From Candidatus Caldatribacterium sp. (GTDB lineage Bacteria; Atribacterota; Atribacteria; Atribacterales; Caldatribacteriaceae): DNA of 64,000 nt. Under the pieces are notes generated by a model. The model was not told where the DNA came from. It saw nothing but the letters and a program-made list of their open reading frames with translations, and did not search any database. The DNA is taken from the NCBI GenBank assembly GCA_025060675.1, contig JANXBI010000036.1, forward strand, positions 4,986 to 68,985, read 5' to 3'. Positions 8,455 through 16,128 of this stretch are shown one piece after another. A program made the position numbers and the translations under genes. How positions within the stretch are numbered: the first letter of the stretch is position 1; each line of letters opens with the position of its first letter.

Positions 8455-8483
8455 ATGATACGCAAGGGAAGGGGAGAGGACAA
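8455..8483 (-). promoter_or_regulatory. Putative promoter giving a leaderless nth mRNA
   Basis: On the minus strand TTGTCC (8483-8478), a 17-bp spacer and TATCAT (8460-8455) end 6 bp before the nth ATG, so transcription would begin at or next to the A of the start codon. Confidence 0.4.
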
Positions 8484-9920
8484 GTGAAAGCGCTCGTTTT
8501 GGTGGTCTACGTTGTGGGAATGCTCGCTTTAGGGTGCCTTGCCTCCCGGAGGACGAAAAACCTTGGGGATTTCTTTTTGGCCGGTCGCAACCTCGGCCCC
8601 TGGATTTCAGCCTTTGCCTATGGGACGACGTACTTCAGCGCCGTCCTCTTCATCGGGTATGCGGGGCGTATCGGCTGGGGATTTGGCCTCTCTAGTCTTT
8701 CCATTGTCCTTGGCAACACCCTGGTGGGGTCGCTTCTTGCCTGGGTTGTCCTTGCCCGAAGGACAAGGAAGCTCACCGAAGCTCTGGGGGCTATGACCAT
8801 GCCAGAGTTTTTGGAGGCTCGCTACGGGAGCCCGGCGCTTCGTGTTCTTGCCGCTTTCATCATTTTCGTTTTCCTCGTCCCGTACTCTGCTTCGGTGTAC
8901 ATGGGCTTGAGTTACCTCTTTGACGCGGTGCTTGGTATCCCATACCGGTATGCCCTGGCCTTCATGGCCCTGCTCACTGGTGTGTACCTCCTCATGGGTG
9001 GGTACTTGGCGGTGAACTTTACCGATGCGGTTCAGGGGATGATTATGCTCTTTGGGTCCTTTTTCCTTGTGGGGTACCTCTTGGCCCGTCCTGAGGTTGG
9101 GGGGATAGGTGGGGCCATCACGAAGCTGGCACATCTTGACCCTCGCTTGGTGAGTGCTGTAGGTCCTCCAGGGTTTTGGCCCCTTTTTGGTCTTGTGGTC
9201 CTCACAAGCCTTGGTCCTTGGGGACTACCACAGATGGTCCAGAAGTTCTACGCCATTCGGAATGAGAAGGTGGTGAAGACGGCAACGGTTGTTGCCACCA
9301 TCTTTGCCTTCGTCTGCACTTTTGGGGCGTACTTTTCCGGAAGCCTGACGCGCCTTTTCTTTACGGCGCCACCCCTTTCCCCCGAGGGGAAGCCCGATTT
9401 GGACCTCCTTATGCCCCACCTTGTGGCTTCCGTGATGCCCTCGTCCTTTGCCCTTGTCTTTCTCCTCCTTGTCTTTTCCGCCTCAATGTCCACCCTCTCT
9501 TCCCTTGTTCTTGTCTCCTCTTCGGCGGTCGTTATTGACCTTGTGCCTCCCACAAGCCGCTTGAGGTCGCTCCTTTTCATGCGGGTCCTCTGCGGGCTTT
9601 TTGTGGCTTTATCCCTCCTTCTTGCCTTGTACCGGGTCTCCTTCATCGTGAACCTCATGTCCATTTCCTGGGGAACGGTGGCAGGGAGTTTCATCGCCCC
9701 GTACCTCTGGGGATTGTACTGGAAGAGGGGAAATAGGTGGGGAGCGTTCGTGAGTCTCCTCACGGGGCTTGGAGTGAGCCTTTTTGGGTCATTCGCTTTA
9801 GGGTTTCGGTCCGCTGCCCTTCCCCTTGTGGGGTCTTTGGCCATGATTGTGCCCCTTGGGGTTTATCCTCTCGTGTCGATACTTACAGGAGGCGAAGAAC
9901 ATGCGAGCGTGCGTTTTTGA
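8484..9920 (+). CDS. Sodium:solute symporter family (SSS) transporter
   Basis: 478 residues and about 13 hydrophobic segments. SRRTKNLGDFFLAGRNLG near residue 20 and the following ISAFAYGTTYFSA stretch are typical of the SSS family, which couples uptake of sugars, amino acids, organic acids or vitamins to Na+. The start is a GTG at 8484 preceded by GGGGAGAGGA. It overlaps the dehydrogenase gene by 20 bp, so the substrate may be what the dehydrogenase oxidises; that is inference. The substrate cannot be read from sequence. Confidence 0.85.
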   Translation: MKALVLVVYVVGMLALGCLASRRTKNLGDFFLAGRNLGPWISAFAYGTTYFSAVLFIGYAGRIGWGFGLSSLSIVLGNTLVGSLLAWVVLARRTRKLTEALGAMTMPEFLEARYGSPALRVLAAFIIFVFLVPYSASVYMGLSYLFDAVLGIPYRYALAFMALLTGVYLLMGGYLAVNFTDAVQGMIMLFGSFFLVGYLLARPEVGGIGGAITKLAHLDPRLVSAVGPPGFWPLFGLVVLTSLGPWGLPQMVQKFYAIRNEKVVKTATVVATIFAFVCTFGAYFSGSLTRLFFTAPPLSPEGKPDLDLLMPHLVASVMPSSFALVFLLLVFSASMSTLSSLVLVSSSAVVIDLVPPTSRLRSLLFMRVLCGLFVALSLLLALYRVSFIVNLMSISWGTVAGSFIAPYLWGLYWKRGNRWGAFVSLLTGLGVSLFGSFALGFRSAALPLVGSLAMIVPLGVYPLVSILTGGEEHASVRF

Positions 9921-10917
9921 GGCAAAGGGTCGCTTCAGCATTCGGGAAGTTCCCACACCCTCCCCAGGTCCTGGGGAAGTGCTCGTTCGGGTAAAGGTTG
10001 CGGGAATCTGTGGTACCGATGTCCACATCCTTCGTGGAGAGTACTTTCAGGACTTTCCCATCGTTGCTGGGCACGAGTTCGCAGGGGAAGTGGTTGCCCT
10101 GGGGGAAGGGGTGGAAGGGTTTTCGGTCGGGGAACGGGTCACGGCGGATCCGAACATTTTCTGTGACCGATGCTACTTCTGCAAAATCAACAAGAACAAC
10201 CACTGCGTGAACTTCGCCGCTTTGGGGGTGACCCGAGATGGGGCCTTTGCCGAGTACGTCACCGTTCCGGCGAAGTGCCTTTTCCCCTTACCCGAAGGGT
10301 TGAGCTTTGCCGAAGGCGCCCTGGCGGAACCTCTGGCCTGTGCGGTCTATGGGGTGCAGCGGAGCCACATACGGCCGGGAGAAAAGGTCCTCATCTTCGG
10401 CGCTGGGCCCATTGGGCTTTTGCTCCTTTCCCTCTTTCGGGTTTCTGGGGCGTCGCAGGTTGTGGTGGTGGACATAAGCGAGAAAAAGCTTGAGCTGGCC
10501 ATGAAGCGTGGTGCCAGTGACGCCCTCCTTGCCGATGGGAAGGAAGGGAAACGTCTCAAGGAAATCGCTCCGTTTGGTTTTGAGGTTGTCGTCGATGCCA
10601 CAGGTGTTCCTGAGGTCATGGAGAAAGCCCTTGGGTACGTCGAGCCGGATGGCACCTTCCTCCTTTTTGGCGTGGCGCCTCGGGGGGCTTCCATGCGCCT
10701 TGAGCCCTATGAGGTTTTCCGAAGGGACCTCCGCATTGTGGGGTCTTTTGCGGTGAAAAAGACCATGCAGTATGCCCTGAACCTTTTGGGGAGTGGGGCA
10801 GTTGCGGTTCGAGACCTTGTCTCGTCCCAGTATCCCCTGGAACGCTTTGGGGACGCCTTAGAGGAAGTGCTTACCGGGAAGGATCGTCTGAAGGTCCAGA
10901 TTGTCTGTGAGCCTTGA
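9901..10917 (+). CDS. Zinc-dependent medium-chain alcohol/polyol dehydrogenase
   Basis: 338 residues. Catalytic zinc positions Cys37 (AGICGTD) and His58-Glu59 (AGHEF); structural zinc Cys88, Cys91, Cys94 and Cys102 with C-x2-C-x2-C-x7-C spacing; Rossmann GAGPIG near residue 167, followed by VVVDIS, whose Asp favours NAD over NADP. Closest in pattern to sorbitol and threonine dehydrogenase relatives. GGAGGCG lies before the ATG at 9901. It overlaps the symporter gene upstream and the radical SAM gene downstream, making a three-gene unit. Substrate not assigned. Confidence 0.88.
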   Translation: MRACVFEAKGRFSIREVPTPSPGPGEVLVRVKVAGICGTDVHILRGEYFQDFPIVAGHEFAGEVVALGEGVEGFSVGERVTADPNIFCDRCYFCKINKNNHCVNFAALGVTRDGAFAEYVTVPAKCLFPLPEGLSFAEGALAEPLACAVYGVQRSHIRPGEKVLIFGAGPIGLLLLSLFRVSGASQVVVVDISEKKLELAMKRGASDALLADGKEGKRLKEIAPFGFEVVVDATGVPEVMEKALGYVEPDGTFLLFGVAPRGASMRLEPYEVFRRDLRIVGSFAVKKTMQYALNLLGSGAVAVRDLVSSQYPLERFGDALEEVLTGKDRLKVQIVCEP

Positions 10918-11917
10918 TTTCCAGTGGCACATCACGAATCGCTGTAACCTCCGGTGCCGTCACTGCTACCAGGAGACCTTCCGGGATGAGGAGCCTCAGA
11001 GGCTTTTTCTGGTGGCTGAGCGGCTCCTTCAGGACCTCAAGGACCTTGGGTACTGGAGTGTCCTCAATGTTACCGGTGGTGAGCCGCTCCTTCTTGGGGA
11101 GGACCTCTTTCGCCTTCTTGAGGTGCTCACCGCACACCCGAGTGTTCTTGAAGTCATGCTCATCACCAACGCTTTGGAGATTCGCCAAAGTACGGTGGTC
11201 CAGCTTGCCTCCTTCCCAAAGCTCACCACCGTAAAGGTTTCCCTTGAGGGCCTGGAGGGGACAAATGACGCCATCCGGGGGAAGGGGGTGTTTCGGAAGG
11301 TTCTGCGCGTCCTCGAGAACCTCTGCGCAAGCCCTCTCCGGGTCGTCCTCATGGTCACCCTCCACAAGGGGAACCTTGGGGAAATCCCAGCCTTTTTCAC
11401 CTTCTTTCGGGAGTTTGGAGTGGATGGCATCATTTTTGAGCGGTTCGTCCCTGAGGGTGTGGGCAAGGGTATGGAGCAGGAGGTTCTTGACAAAGACAAA
11501 TGGCGGGAGTTCTTGGAGATGCTCTGTAGTCTTTGTGACATGGACCTCCCTCTTGAGGCGCTTCTCCCTTACAAGGCTTTCTGGGTTGAGTTCACAGATG
11601 GCGTAAGCCTCCTTGGAGCACCCTGTAGCCTCGGCGAATCCTTCTGTCTCATGCCCGATGGGACGCTCTTTCCCTGTCGGCGCTTACCCATTCCCCTTGG
11701 GAATATCCTCAGCGAAGGCCTTCGTGGTCTTTTCTCTCATCCGCTCCTTGGGAAGCTCAAGGACCGCCGCTGCCTCAAGGGGAAGTGCGGTGTCTGCACT
11801 GTGGGAGGGTGCCTGGGGTGTCGGGCGATGGCCTATGCGGTCTTTGGGAATCCCTTTGAGGAGGATCCCCAGTGCTTCCTTCAGGAGGTGCGGATTTCAA
11901 CGACGTCCTTGTCTTGA
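10901..11917 (+). CDS. Radical SAM/SPASM-domain protein
   Basis: 338 residues. CNLRCRHC near residue 15 is the CxxxCxxC motif binding the SAM-cleaving 4Fe-4S cluster, and NVTGGEPLL is the SAM-binding GGE motif. The C-terminal third is rich in cysteines (PCSLGESFC, LFPCRR, CGVC, GGCLGC) and fits a SPASM domain with auxiliary clusters, as in peptide-maturing and PqqE/anSME-type enzymes. No precursor peptide is evident next to it. The TTG at 10901 has AAGG at good spacing; GTG at 10907 is an alternative. It overlaps the dehydrogenase gene by 17 bp. Substrate unknown. Confidence 0.82.
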   Translation: MSVSLDFQWHITNRCNLRCRHCYQETFRDEEPQRLFLVAERLLQDLKDLGYWSVLNVTGGEPLLLGEDLFRLLEVLTAHPSVLEVMLITNALEIRQSTVVQLASFPKLTTVKVSLEGLEGTNDAIRGKGVFRKVLRVLENLCASPLRVVLMVTLHKGNLGEIPAFFTFFREFGVDGIIFERFVPEGVGKGMEQEVLDKDKWREFLEMLCSLCDMDLPLEALLPYKAFWVEFTDGVSLLGAPCSLGESFCLMPDGTLFPCRRLPIPLGNILSEGLRGLFSHPLLGKLKDRRCLKGKCGVCTVGGCLGCRAMAYAVFGNPFEEDPQCFLQEVRISTTSLS

Positions 11918-12873
11918 AGGACGTAGTCAGGTGGAACGAGTTGCCCTGGGAACTTCGTTGACCCCCAAACCCGTGCCCCTCGAAGGTGCGCGAGGAGATC
12001 TTTGTGGATAGCCCCAGCAAGGTCGGCAACCGTGCTCCCCTTCTTGAGGACGAACGGACGCGAGAAATCTGGAGGCTTTCCAGGAGGTTTACTGTAGATA
12101 CGGATGACCCCACTTATGCGGAATAGAGCTGCTTTCACCTTGTCCCGGTGTGGGGCAAAATCCCGTAGGGACACCCCAAGAACGTCGAAACGGTCCCCGT
12201 AGAGCTCGGCGACTATGGAGAGCTGCTCCTCCGCCTCTTTGTTCTCTACCTTGGAGAGGATAAGGAAAGCAGGAAGAAAATGCCAGGAAGGTGAAGGGAG
12301 GGGGAGGGGTTGCGTTCCGGGGAGGATTTTCCCCTGGGAGAAGAGGTGCAAGGTGTTTTCGATGTCCTCAAGGAGGGTATTGCTTTGGGCGTCGAAGAGG
12401 ATGACCGCCCCGTTGCTCCTTCGGAAAGCACTCGCCATGGGACCTTCAAGGGTTGTGCCACTTAAGGGTGGGAAGTCCACAAGCTGAATCTGGATGTCCT
12501 CGTAGTCCATCATCCCTGGGGTGGGGTAAAAGGTTGTGAAGGGGTACTCGGCGATTTCTGGGCGGGCATTCGTGAGAAGCGAAAGGAGCGTCGATTTCCC
12601 AGTGTTTGGAGGACCGCAGATGATGATTTGCGCAGCACCGCTTTTCTCGATGAGGAAGGGGTCGTGGGCTGCGCCTTTCCGCTTCTCCTGGGCTTGGGCT
12701 TTCCGGAGTTTGGCGATTTTCTGCTTGATTTCAGCCTGGAGCTTTTCCGTCCCCTTGTGCTTGGGGATGACGGCAAGCATTTCCTCCAAGGCCTCGAGTT
12801 TCTCCTCAGGTGTTTTGGCCGCCCGATACCTTGCCTCCACCTCAAAGTACTGTGGTGGGAGATTCGCCGGCAT
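11881..12873 (-). CDS. OBG/DRG-type GTPase with C-terminal TGS domain
   Basis: 330 residues. An N-terminal helical region (about 1-80, Lys/Glu/Ala-rich), then a G domain with P-loop GPPNTGKST, and a C-terminal TGS domain (about 260-330, ending VVEIRTS), the DRG-like order. Two nucleotide motifs are weak: G3 reads DFPPL rather than DxxG and the G4 position reads LSKVEN rather than NKxD, so guanine specificity is uncertain. The internal ATG at 12873 is chosen because GCGAGGAG precedes it and PANLPP starts conserved-looking sequence. It overlaps the radical SAM gene by 37 bp tail to tail. Probably ribosome- or RNA-associated by family. Confidence 0.75.
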   Translation of the reverse strand: MPANLPPQYFEVEARYRAAKTPEEKLEALEEMLAVIPKHKGTEKLQAEIKQKIAKLRKAQAQEKRKGAAHDPFLIEKSGAAQIIICGPPNTGKSTLLSLLTNARPEIAEYPFTTFYPTPGMMDYEDIQIQLVDFPPLSGTTLEGPMASAFRRSNGAVILFDAQSNTLLEDIENTLHLFSQGKILPGTQPLPLPSPSWHFLPAFLILSKVENKEAEEQLSIVAELYGDRFDVLGVSLRDFAPHRDKVKAALFRISGVIRIYSKPPGKPPDFSRPFVLKKGSTVADLAGAIHKDLLAHLRGARVWGSTKFPGQLVPPDYVLQDKDVVEIRTS

Positions 12874-12886
12874 ACTCCTCGCCCCT

Positions 12887-12915
12887 TTTTCATTGTACTC
12901 GAAATGTGCTATCAT
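12887..12915 (+). promoter_or_regulatory. Extended -10 promoter for parA-ftsZ
   Basis: TTTTCA (12887-12892), 17-bp spacer and TGcTATCAT with the -10 hexamer at 12910-12915, in the divergent gap between the TGS GTPase and parA. The expected start near 12922 leaves about 50 nt of leader. Confidence 0.5.
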
Positions 12916-12973
12916 TAAAAGAAGAAAGCGGAGTCAACAGGGGTTGTGTTTTTTTGGTGTTCGGGGAGGACTT

Positions 12974-13780
12974 ATGAGAATCATTGCTATTGCGAATCAA
13001 AAAGGAGGGGTGGCAAAGACTACAACGTGTATTAACTTGGGAGCGTCACTGGCGTATCATGCCCGGCAGGTGCTCATTATTGATATGGACCCCCAGGCCC
13101 ACTCGACTCTCGGCCTTGGGTTTGAGCCCAACGAATTCGACAAGACCATCTTGAACGTCCTTGAGCCCCCAAAAAGCCCGTACCGTTTAGAGCTCAAAGA
13201 TGTCATCATCCCCACCCGAACCCCGAATCTCTACCTTGCTCCGGCGAACATCGACCTTGCTGGTGCGGAGTATCGCCTCATTGACAAAATCGGCCGGGAG
13301 GATTTCTTGAATAGCAGCATCCAGCGAGCGAACCTCTCTTTCGACTACATCCTCATCGACTGCCCACCGTCTTTGGGCATTCTCACCATCAACGCCCTAA
13401 AGGCCTGTCGCGAGGTCATCATTACCATCCAGCCGCACTACTTTGCCCTCCGGGGGATTGAGGAGTTCATGGAGACCTTGGAGCTCATGCGGGAGAACTT
13501 AAGACACGACCCTGAGGTGTACGTCCTCATCACCATTGCCGATACCCGCACCAACCTCTACCGGGAGGTCATTGAGGAGGTCCGGGAGTACTTTGGGGAT
13601 CGGATGTTTGAGACAATCATCCATCGGAATATCGCCCTTGCCGAGGCGACGAGTCACGGTATGCCGGTCATTGAGTATGAACCTACGTCCGTGGGGGCTC
13701 AGAATTACCTTGCCTTGGCCAAGGAGGTGATTCGACTTGAAAAAGAAAAGCCTAAAAAGAGGCTTTTCCGAAAGACTTGA
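12974..13780 (+). CDS. parA: ParA/Soj-family ATPase
   Basis: 268 residues. Deviant Walker A KGGVAKTTT (residues 10-18, with Ala in place of the usual Gly), Walker A' aspartate in IDMDPQAH and Walker B IDCPPSLG. The family makes ATP-dependent dimers that position chromosomes, plasmids or protein clusters. No parB gene or parS-like sites are seen beside it; its 3' end contains the ribosome-binding site and start of ftsZ. GGGGAGGA precedes the ATG at 12974. It could be a chromosome-partition ATPase or, given the pairing with FtsZ, a positioning factor for division. Confidence 0.9.
   Translation: MRIIAIANQKGGVAKTTTCINLGASLAYHARQVLIIDMDPQAHSTLGLGFEPNEFDKTILNVLEPPKSPYRLELKDVIIPTRTPNLYLAPANIDLAGAEYRLIDKIGREDFLNSSIQRANLSFDYILIDCPPSLGILTINALKACREVIITIQPHYFALRGIEEFMETLELMRENLRHDPEVYVLITIADTRTNLYREVIEEVREYFGDRMFETIIHRNIALAEATSHGMPVIEYEPTSVGAQNYLALAKEVIRLEKEKPKKRLFRKT
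13721..13727 (+). promoter_or_regulatory. Strong ribosome-binding site that sets a TTG start for ftsZ
   Basis: AAGGAGG lies inside the parA coding region, 9 bp before the TTG at 13737. It is a near-perfect anti-SD match and supports translation of the N-terminal extension of FtsZ. Confidence 0.7.
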
Positions 13781-15032
13781 TTTTAAAAGGGAACTCATTC
13801 GAGACACCACAAAGGGCTTGGATGAGGACGACACGAGCGCCTCTCCCCCAAAGGCTGCAAAGAGCGCTAAGTCAACCCCCAAAAAACCCTCTGAAAAACC
13901 CAGAGAACGGAAGGCTGAAGAGCGCATCGCTACCATTAAAGTTATCGGTGTTGGCGGCGGAGGGAACAACGCCATCAACCATATGATTGAAGCGGGCCTC
14001 AACGGTGTGGACCTTGTGGCGGTGAACACCGATGTGCAGTCCCTGAAGCGGTCTCTCGCCCCTGAGAAAATCCAGATCGGTTTCAACCTCACCCGTGGTC
14101 TAGGCACAGGAGGGGATCCTCGAATTGGTGAGGAAGCCGCAAAGCAAGACCGGGACAAGCTCCTCCAGGTGGTGGAAGATGCTGATCTCGTCTTCATTGC
14201 GGCGTGCATGGGAGGAGGAACAGGTACCGGTGCCGCACCGGTTATCGCTTCGTTGGCCAAAGAGGCGGGGGCTCTCACCATTGGGGTGGTCACAAAGCCC
14301 TTTGGCTTTGAGGGGGTCAGGCGACGGAATCAGGCTGAAGAGGGCATTCGTAAACTCCAAGAGGTTGTGGATGCCTTAATCGTCATTCCCAACGAACGTC
14401 TCCTTGAGGTGGCAAAAAAGGATACCTCGCTCCAGGAGGCTTTTAAGGTTGCTGATCATGTCCTGTACCAGGCGGTACGGGGCATCACGGACCTCATCAC
14501 CTCACCTCAAGACATCAACCTCGACCTTGCGGATTTGCGTACGGTCCTCAGTGGAGCGGGTATGGTGCTCATCGGGATTGGGAGTGGCCGGGGAAGGGAG
14601 AAGGCAAGACAAGCGGCAGAGGAGGCCATCAACAGCCCCCTCCTTGAAATTTCCGTGAAAGGAGCTCGATCCATCATCCTCAACGTCACCGGTGGTCCTG
14701 ATATGACCCTCAACGAGGTCACCGAGATTGTGAATTTCGTCAAGAACGCGGCAGGGACAGAGGTGGATATCCTGTGGGGGTGCAAGGTGGACGAGGCCCT
14801 CTCGAACGAAATCACTGTAACGGTCATTGCTACCCGCTTTGAGGCGGAAAAGCACGATGAGGAGGCTATACCTCTTTTTGGGGAGAAGGAGGAAGGTATT
14901 GAGAGCCGCATCATTATCGAAGACGACATCGACATCCCTGCCTTCCTCCGGGAGACGGCCCGAAGAGGCGCTTCTCAGGAACGTCGAGGAGGCGATGGTT
15001 TCCCATTTTTTCGGAAGATGAGGGGGGAGTGA
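13737..15032 (+). CDS. ftsZ: Cell division protein FtsZ with N-terminal extension
   Basis: 431 residues. Tubulin-like GTPase that forms the division ring. The core starts at about residue 65 (IKVIGVGGGGNNA); GGGTGTG is the tubulin signature, and VTKPFGFEG and the T7-region NLDLADL follow. The C-terminal peptide contains DIPAFLRE, the conserved FtsZ tail that binds membrane anchors. Unusual are the roughly 64 residues before the core, basic and Lys/Ser/Pro-rich, and the TTG start 44 bp inside parA, supported by AAGGAGG at 13721. No ftsA or ftsQ is next to it. Confidence 0.95.
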   Translation: MKKKSLKRGFSERLDFKRELIRDTTKGLDEDDTSASPPKAAKSAKSTPKKPSEKPRERKAEERIATIKVIGVGGGGNNAINHMIEAGLNGVDLVAVNTDVQSLKRSLAPEKIQIGFNLTRGLGTGGDPRIGEEAAKQDRDKLLQVVEDADLVFIAACMGGGTGTGAAPVIASLAKEAGALTIGVVTKPFGFEGVRRRNQAEEGIRKLQEVVDALIVIPNERLLEVAKKDTSLQEAFKVADHVLYQAVRGITDLITSPQDINLDLADLRTVLSGAGMVLIGIGSGRGREKARQAAEEAINSPLLEISVKGARSIILNVTGGPDMTLNEVTEIVNFVKNAAGTEVDILWGCKVDEALSNEITVTVIATRFEAEKHDEEAIPLFGEKEEGIESRIIIEDDIDIPAFLRETARRGASQERRGGDGFPFFRKMRGE

Positions 15033-15033
15033 C

Positions 15034-16128
15034 GTGGCAACGCTCTTTGGGAAGCAGATGACCCGTGAAGAGATCTTGAAGCGTGTTGGGGATATCTCTC
15101 AGCTTGGAGGGGTTCGTGTCGCCGAGCTCTTGGACGGTCTTGAGCGGGGCGTGCGGGTTGCCGAGGTGAACACAGGGAGTGGGCTTTGGTACACCGTCCT
15201 CCTCGATCGGGGGATGGACATCGCCTGGACGATGTACAAGGGCATAAGCATTGGGTGGAGGTCGGGGACGCAGAACCTCTCTCCTTTCCTCTTTGAGCCG
15301 GAAGGTTTTGGGTGGCTTCGGGGATTCCATGGGGGGCTCATGAACACCTGTGGCCTCTCCTATGCTGGGGCACCTTGCCGAGACACCTCAACCCTTGTCC
15401 ACCGCCTTGAGGAAGAAGACCTGGGGCTCCATGGGCGGGCTTCGTACCTGCCTGCGGGGAACGTGTACGTCGATGGAGCTTGGCAGGGCGATGAGTACCT
15501 CATGTGGGTTCAGGGGAAAATCCGGGAGGCCATCGTCTTCGGCGAGAAGCTCGTCCTCACCCGGAAGATATGGAGTCGCCTCGGGGAAAAGGTCATCCAC
15601 ATTGAGGACCAGGTGAGCAACGAAGGGCACATCGAGAGCCCCTTCATGATCCTCTACCACATTAACATCGGCTACCCCATCCTTGATGAGGGGAGTCGCC
15701 TTCTCCTGCCTGTGGTGCGAACCGTTCCCCGTGACCATTGGGCGGAGGAAGGTAAAGAGGAATGGGACCGCTTCCATGCTCCCCAGAAGGGGTACTTTGA
15801 AAAGGTCTACCTCCATTACCCAAAGACCATGGAAGACGGCTTTGGGGCCTCTCTGCTCCTCAACGAACAGCTGGGGATTGGGGTGTATGTGAAGTTCGAT
15901 ACCAAAGAACTCCCTTACTTCACCGAGTGGAAGATGATGGGGGAGGGCGAGTACGTTGTAGGGATGGAACCGGGGAACTGTTTCCCCTTGGGACGGAAGA
16001 AGGAGCGGGAGGAGGGGAGACTCGTCTTCCTGAAACCCGGAGAGGTCCGGAAGATTACCTTGGAGATTGGGATTCTTGAGGGGCCTCAGGAAATCGAGGC
16101 CTTCAAAAAGTATTTAGGGATGGAGTAG
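15034..16128 (+). CDS. DUF4432 / aldose 1-epimerase-like protein
   Basis: 364 residues. VLLDRGMDIAW near residue 55, LMNTCGLSYAGAPCRD and GLHGRASYLPA match my recollection of the DUF4432 family, which has the galactose-mutarotase-like fold; conserved His and Asp/Glu residues suggest sugar binding or epimerisation. Family members are usually in carbohydrate loci and lack an assigned reaction. The start is a GTG 1 bp after the ftsZ stop, with GGGGGGAG inside the ftsZ end, so it is probably co-transcribed with parA-ftsZ. Tail-to-tail overlap of 26 bp with the lytic transglycosylase gene. Confidence 0.75.
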   Translation: MATLFGKQMTREEILKRVGDISQLGGVRVAELLDGLERGVRVAEVNTGSGLWYTVLLDRGMDIAWTMYKGISIGWRSGTQNLSPFLFEPEGFGWLRGFHGGLMNTCGLSYAGAPCRDTSTLVHRLEEEDLGLHGRASYLPAGNVYVDGAWQGDEYLMWVQGKIREAIVFGEKLVLTRKIWSRLGEKVIHIEDQVSNEGHIESPFMILYHINIGYPILDEGSRLLLPVVRTVPRDHWAEEGKEEWDRFHAPQKGYFEKVYLHYPKTMEDGFGASLLLNEQLGIGVYVKFDTKELPYFTEWKMMGEGEYVVGMEPGNCFPLGRKKEREEGRLVFLKPGEVRKITLEIGILEGPQEIEAFKKYLGME

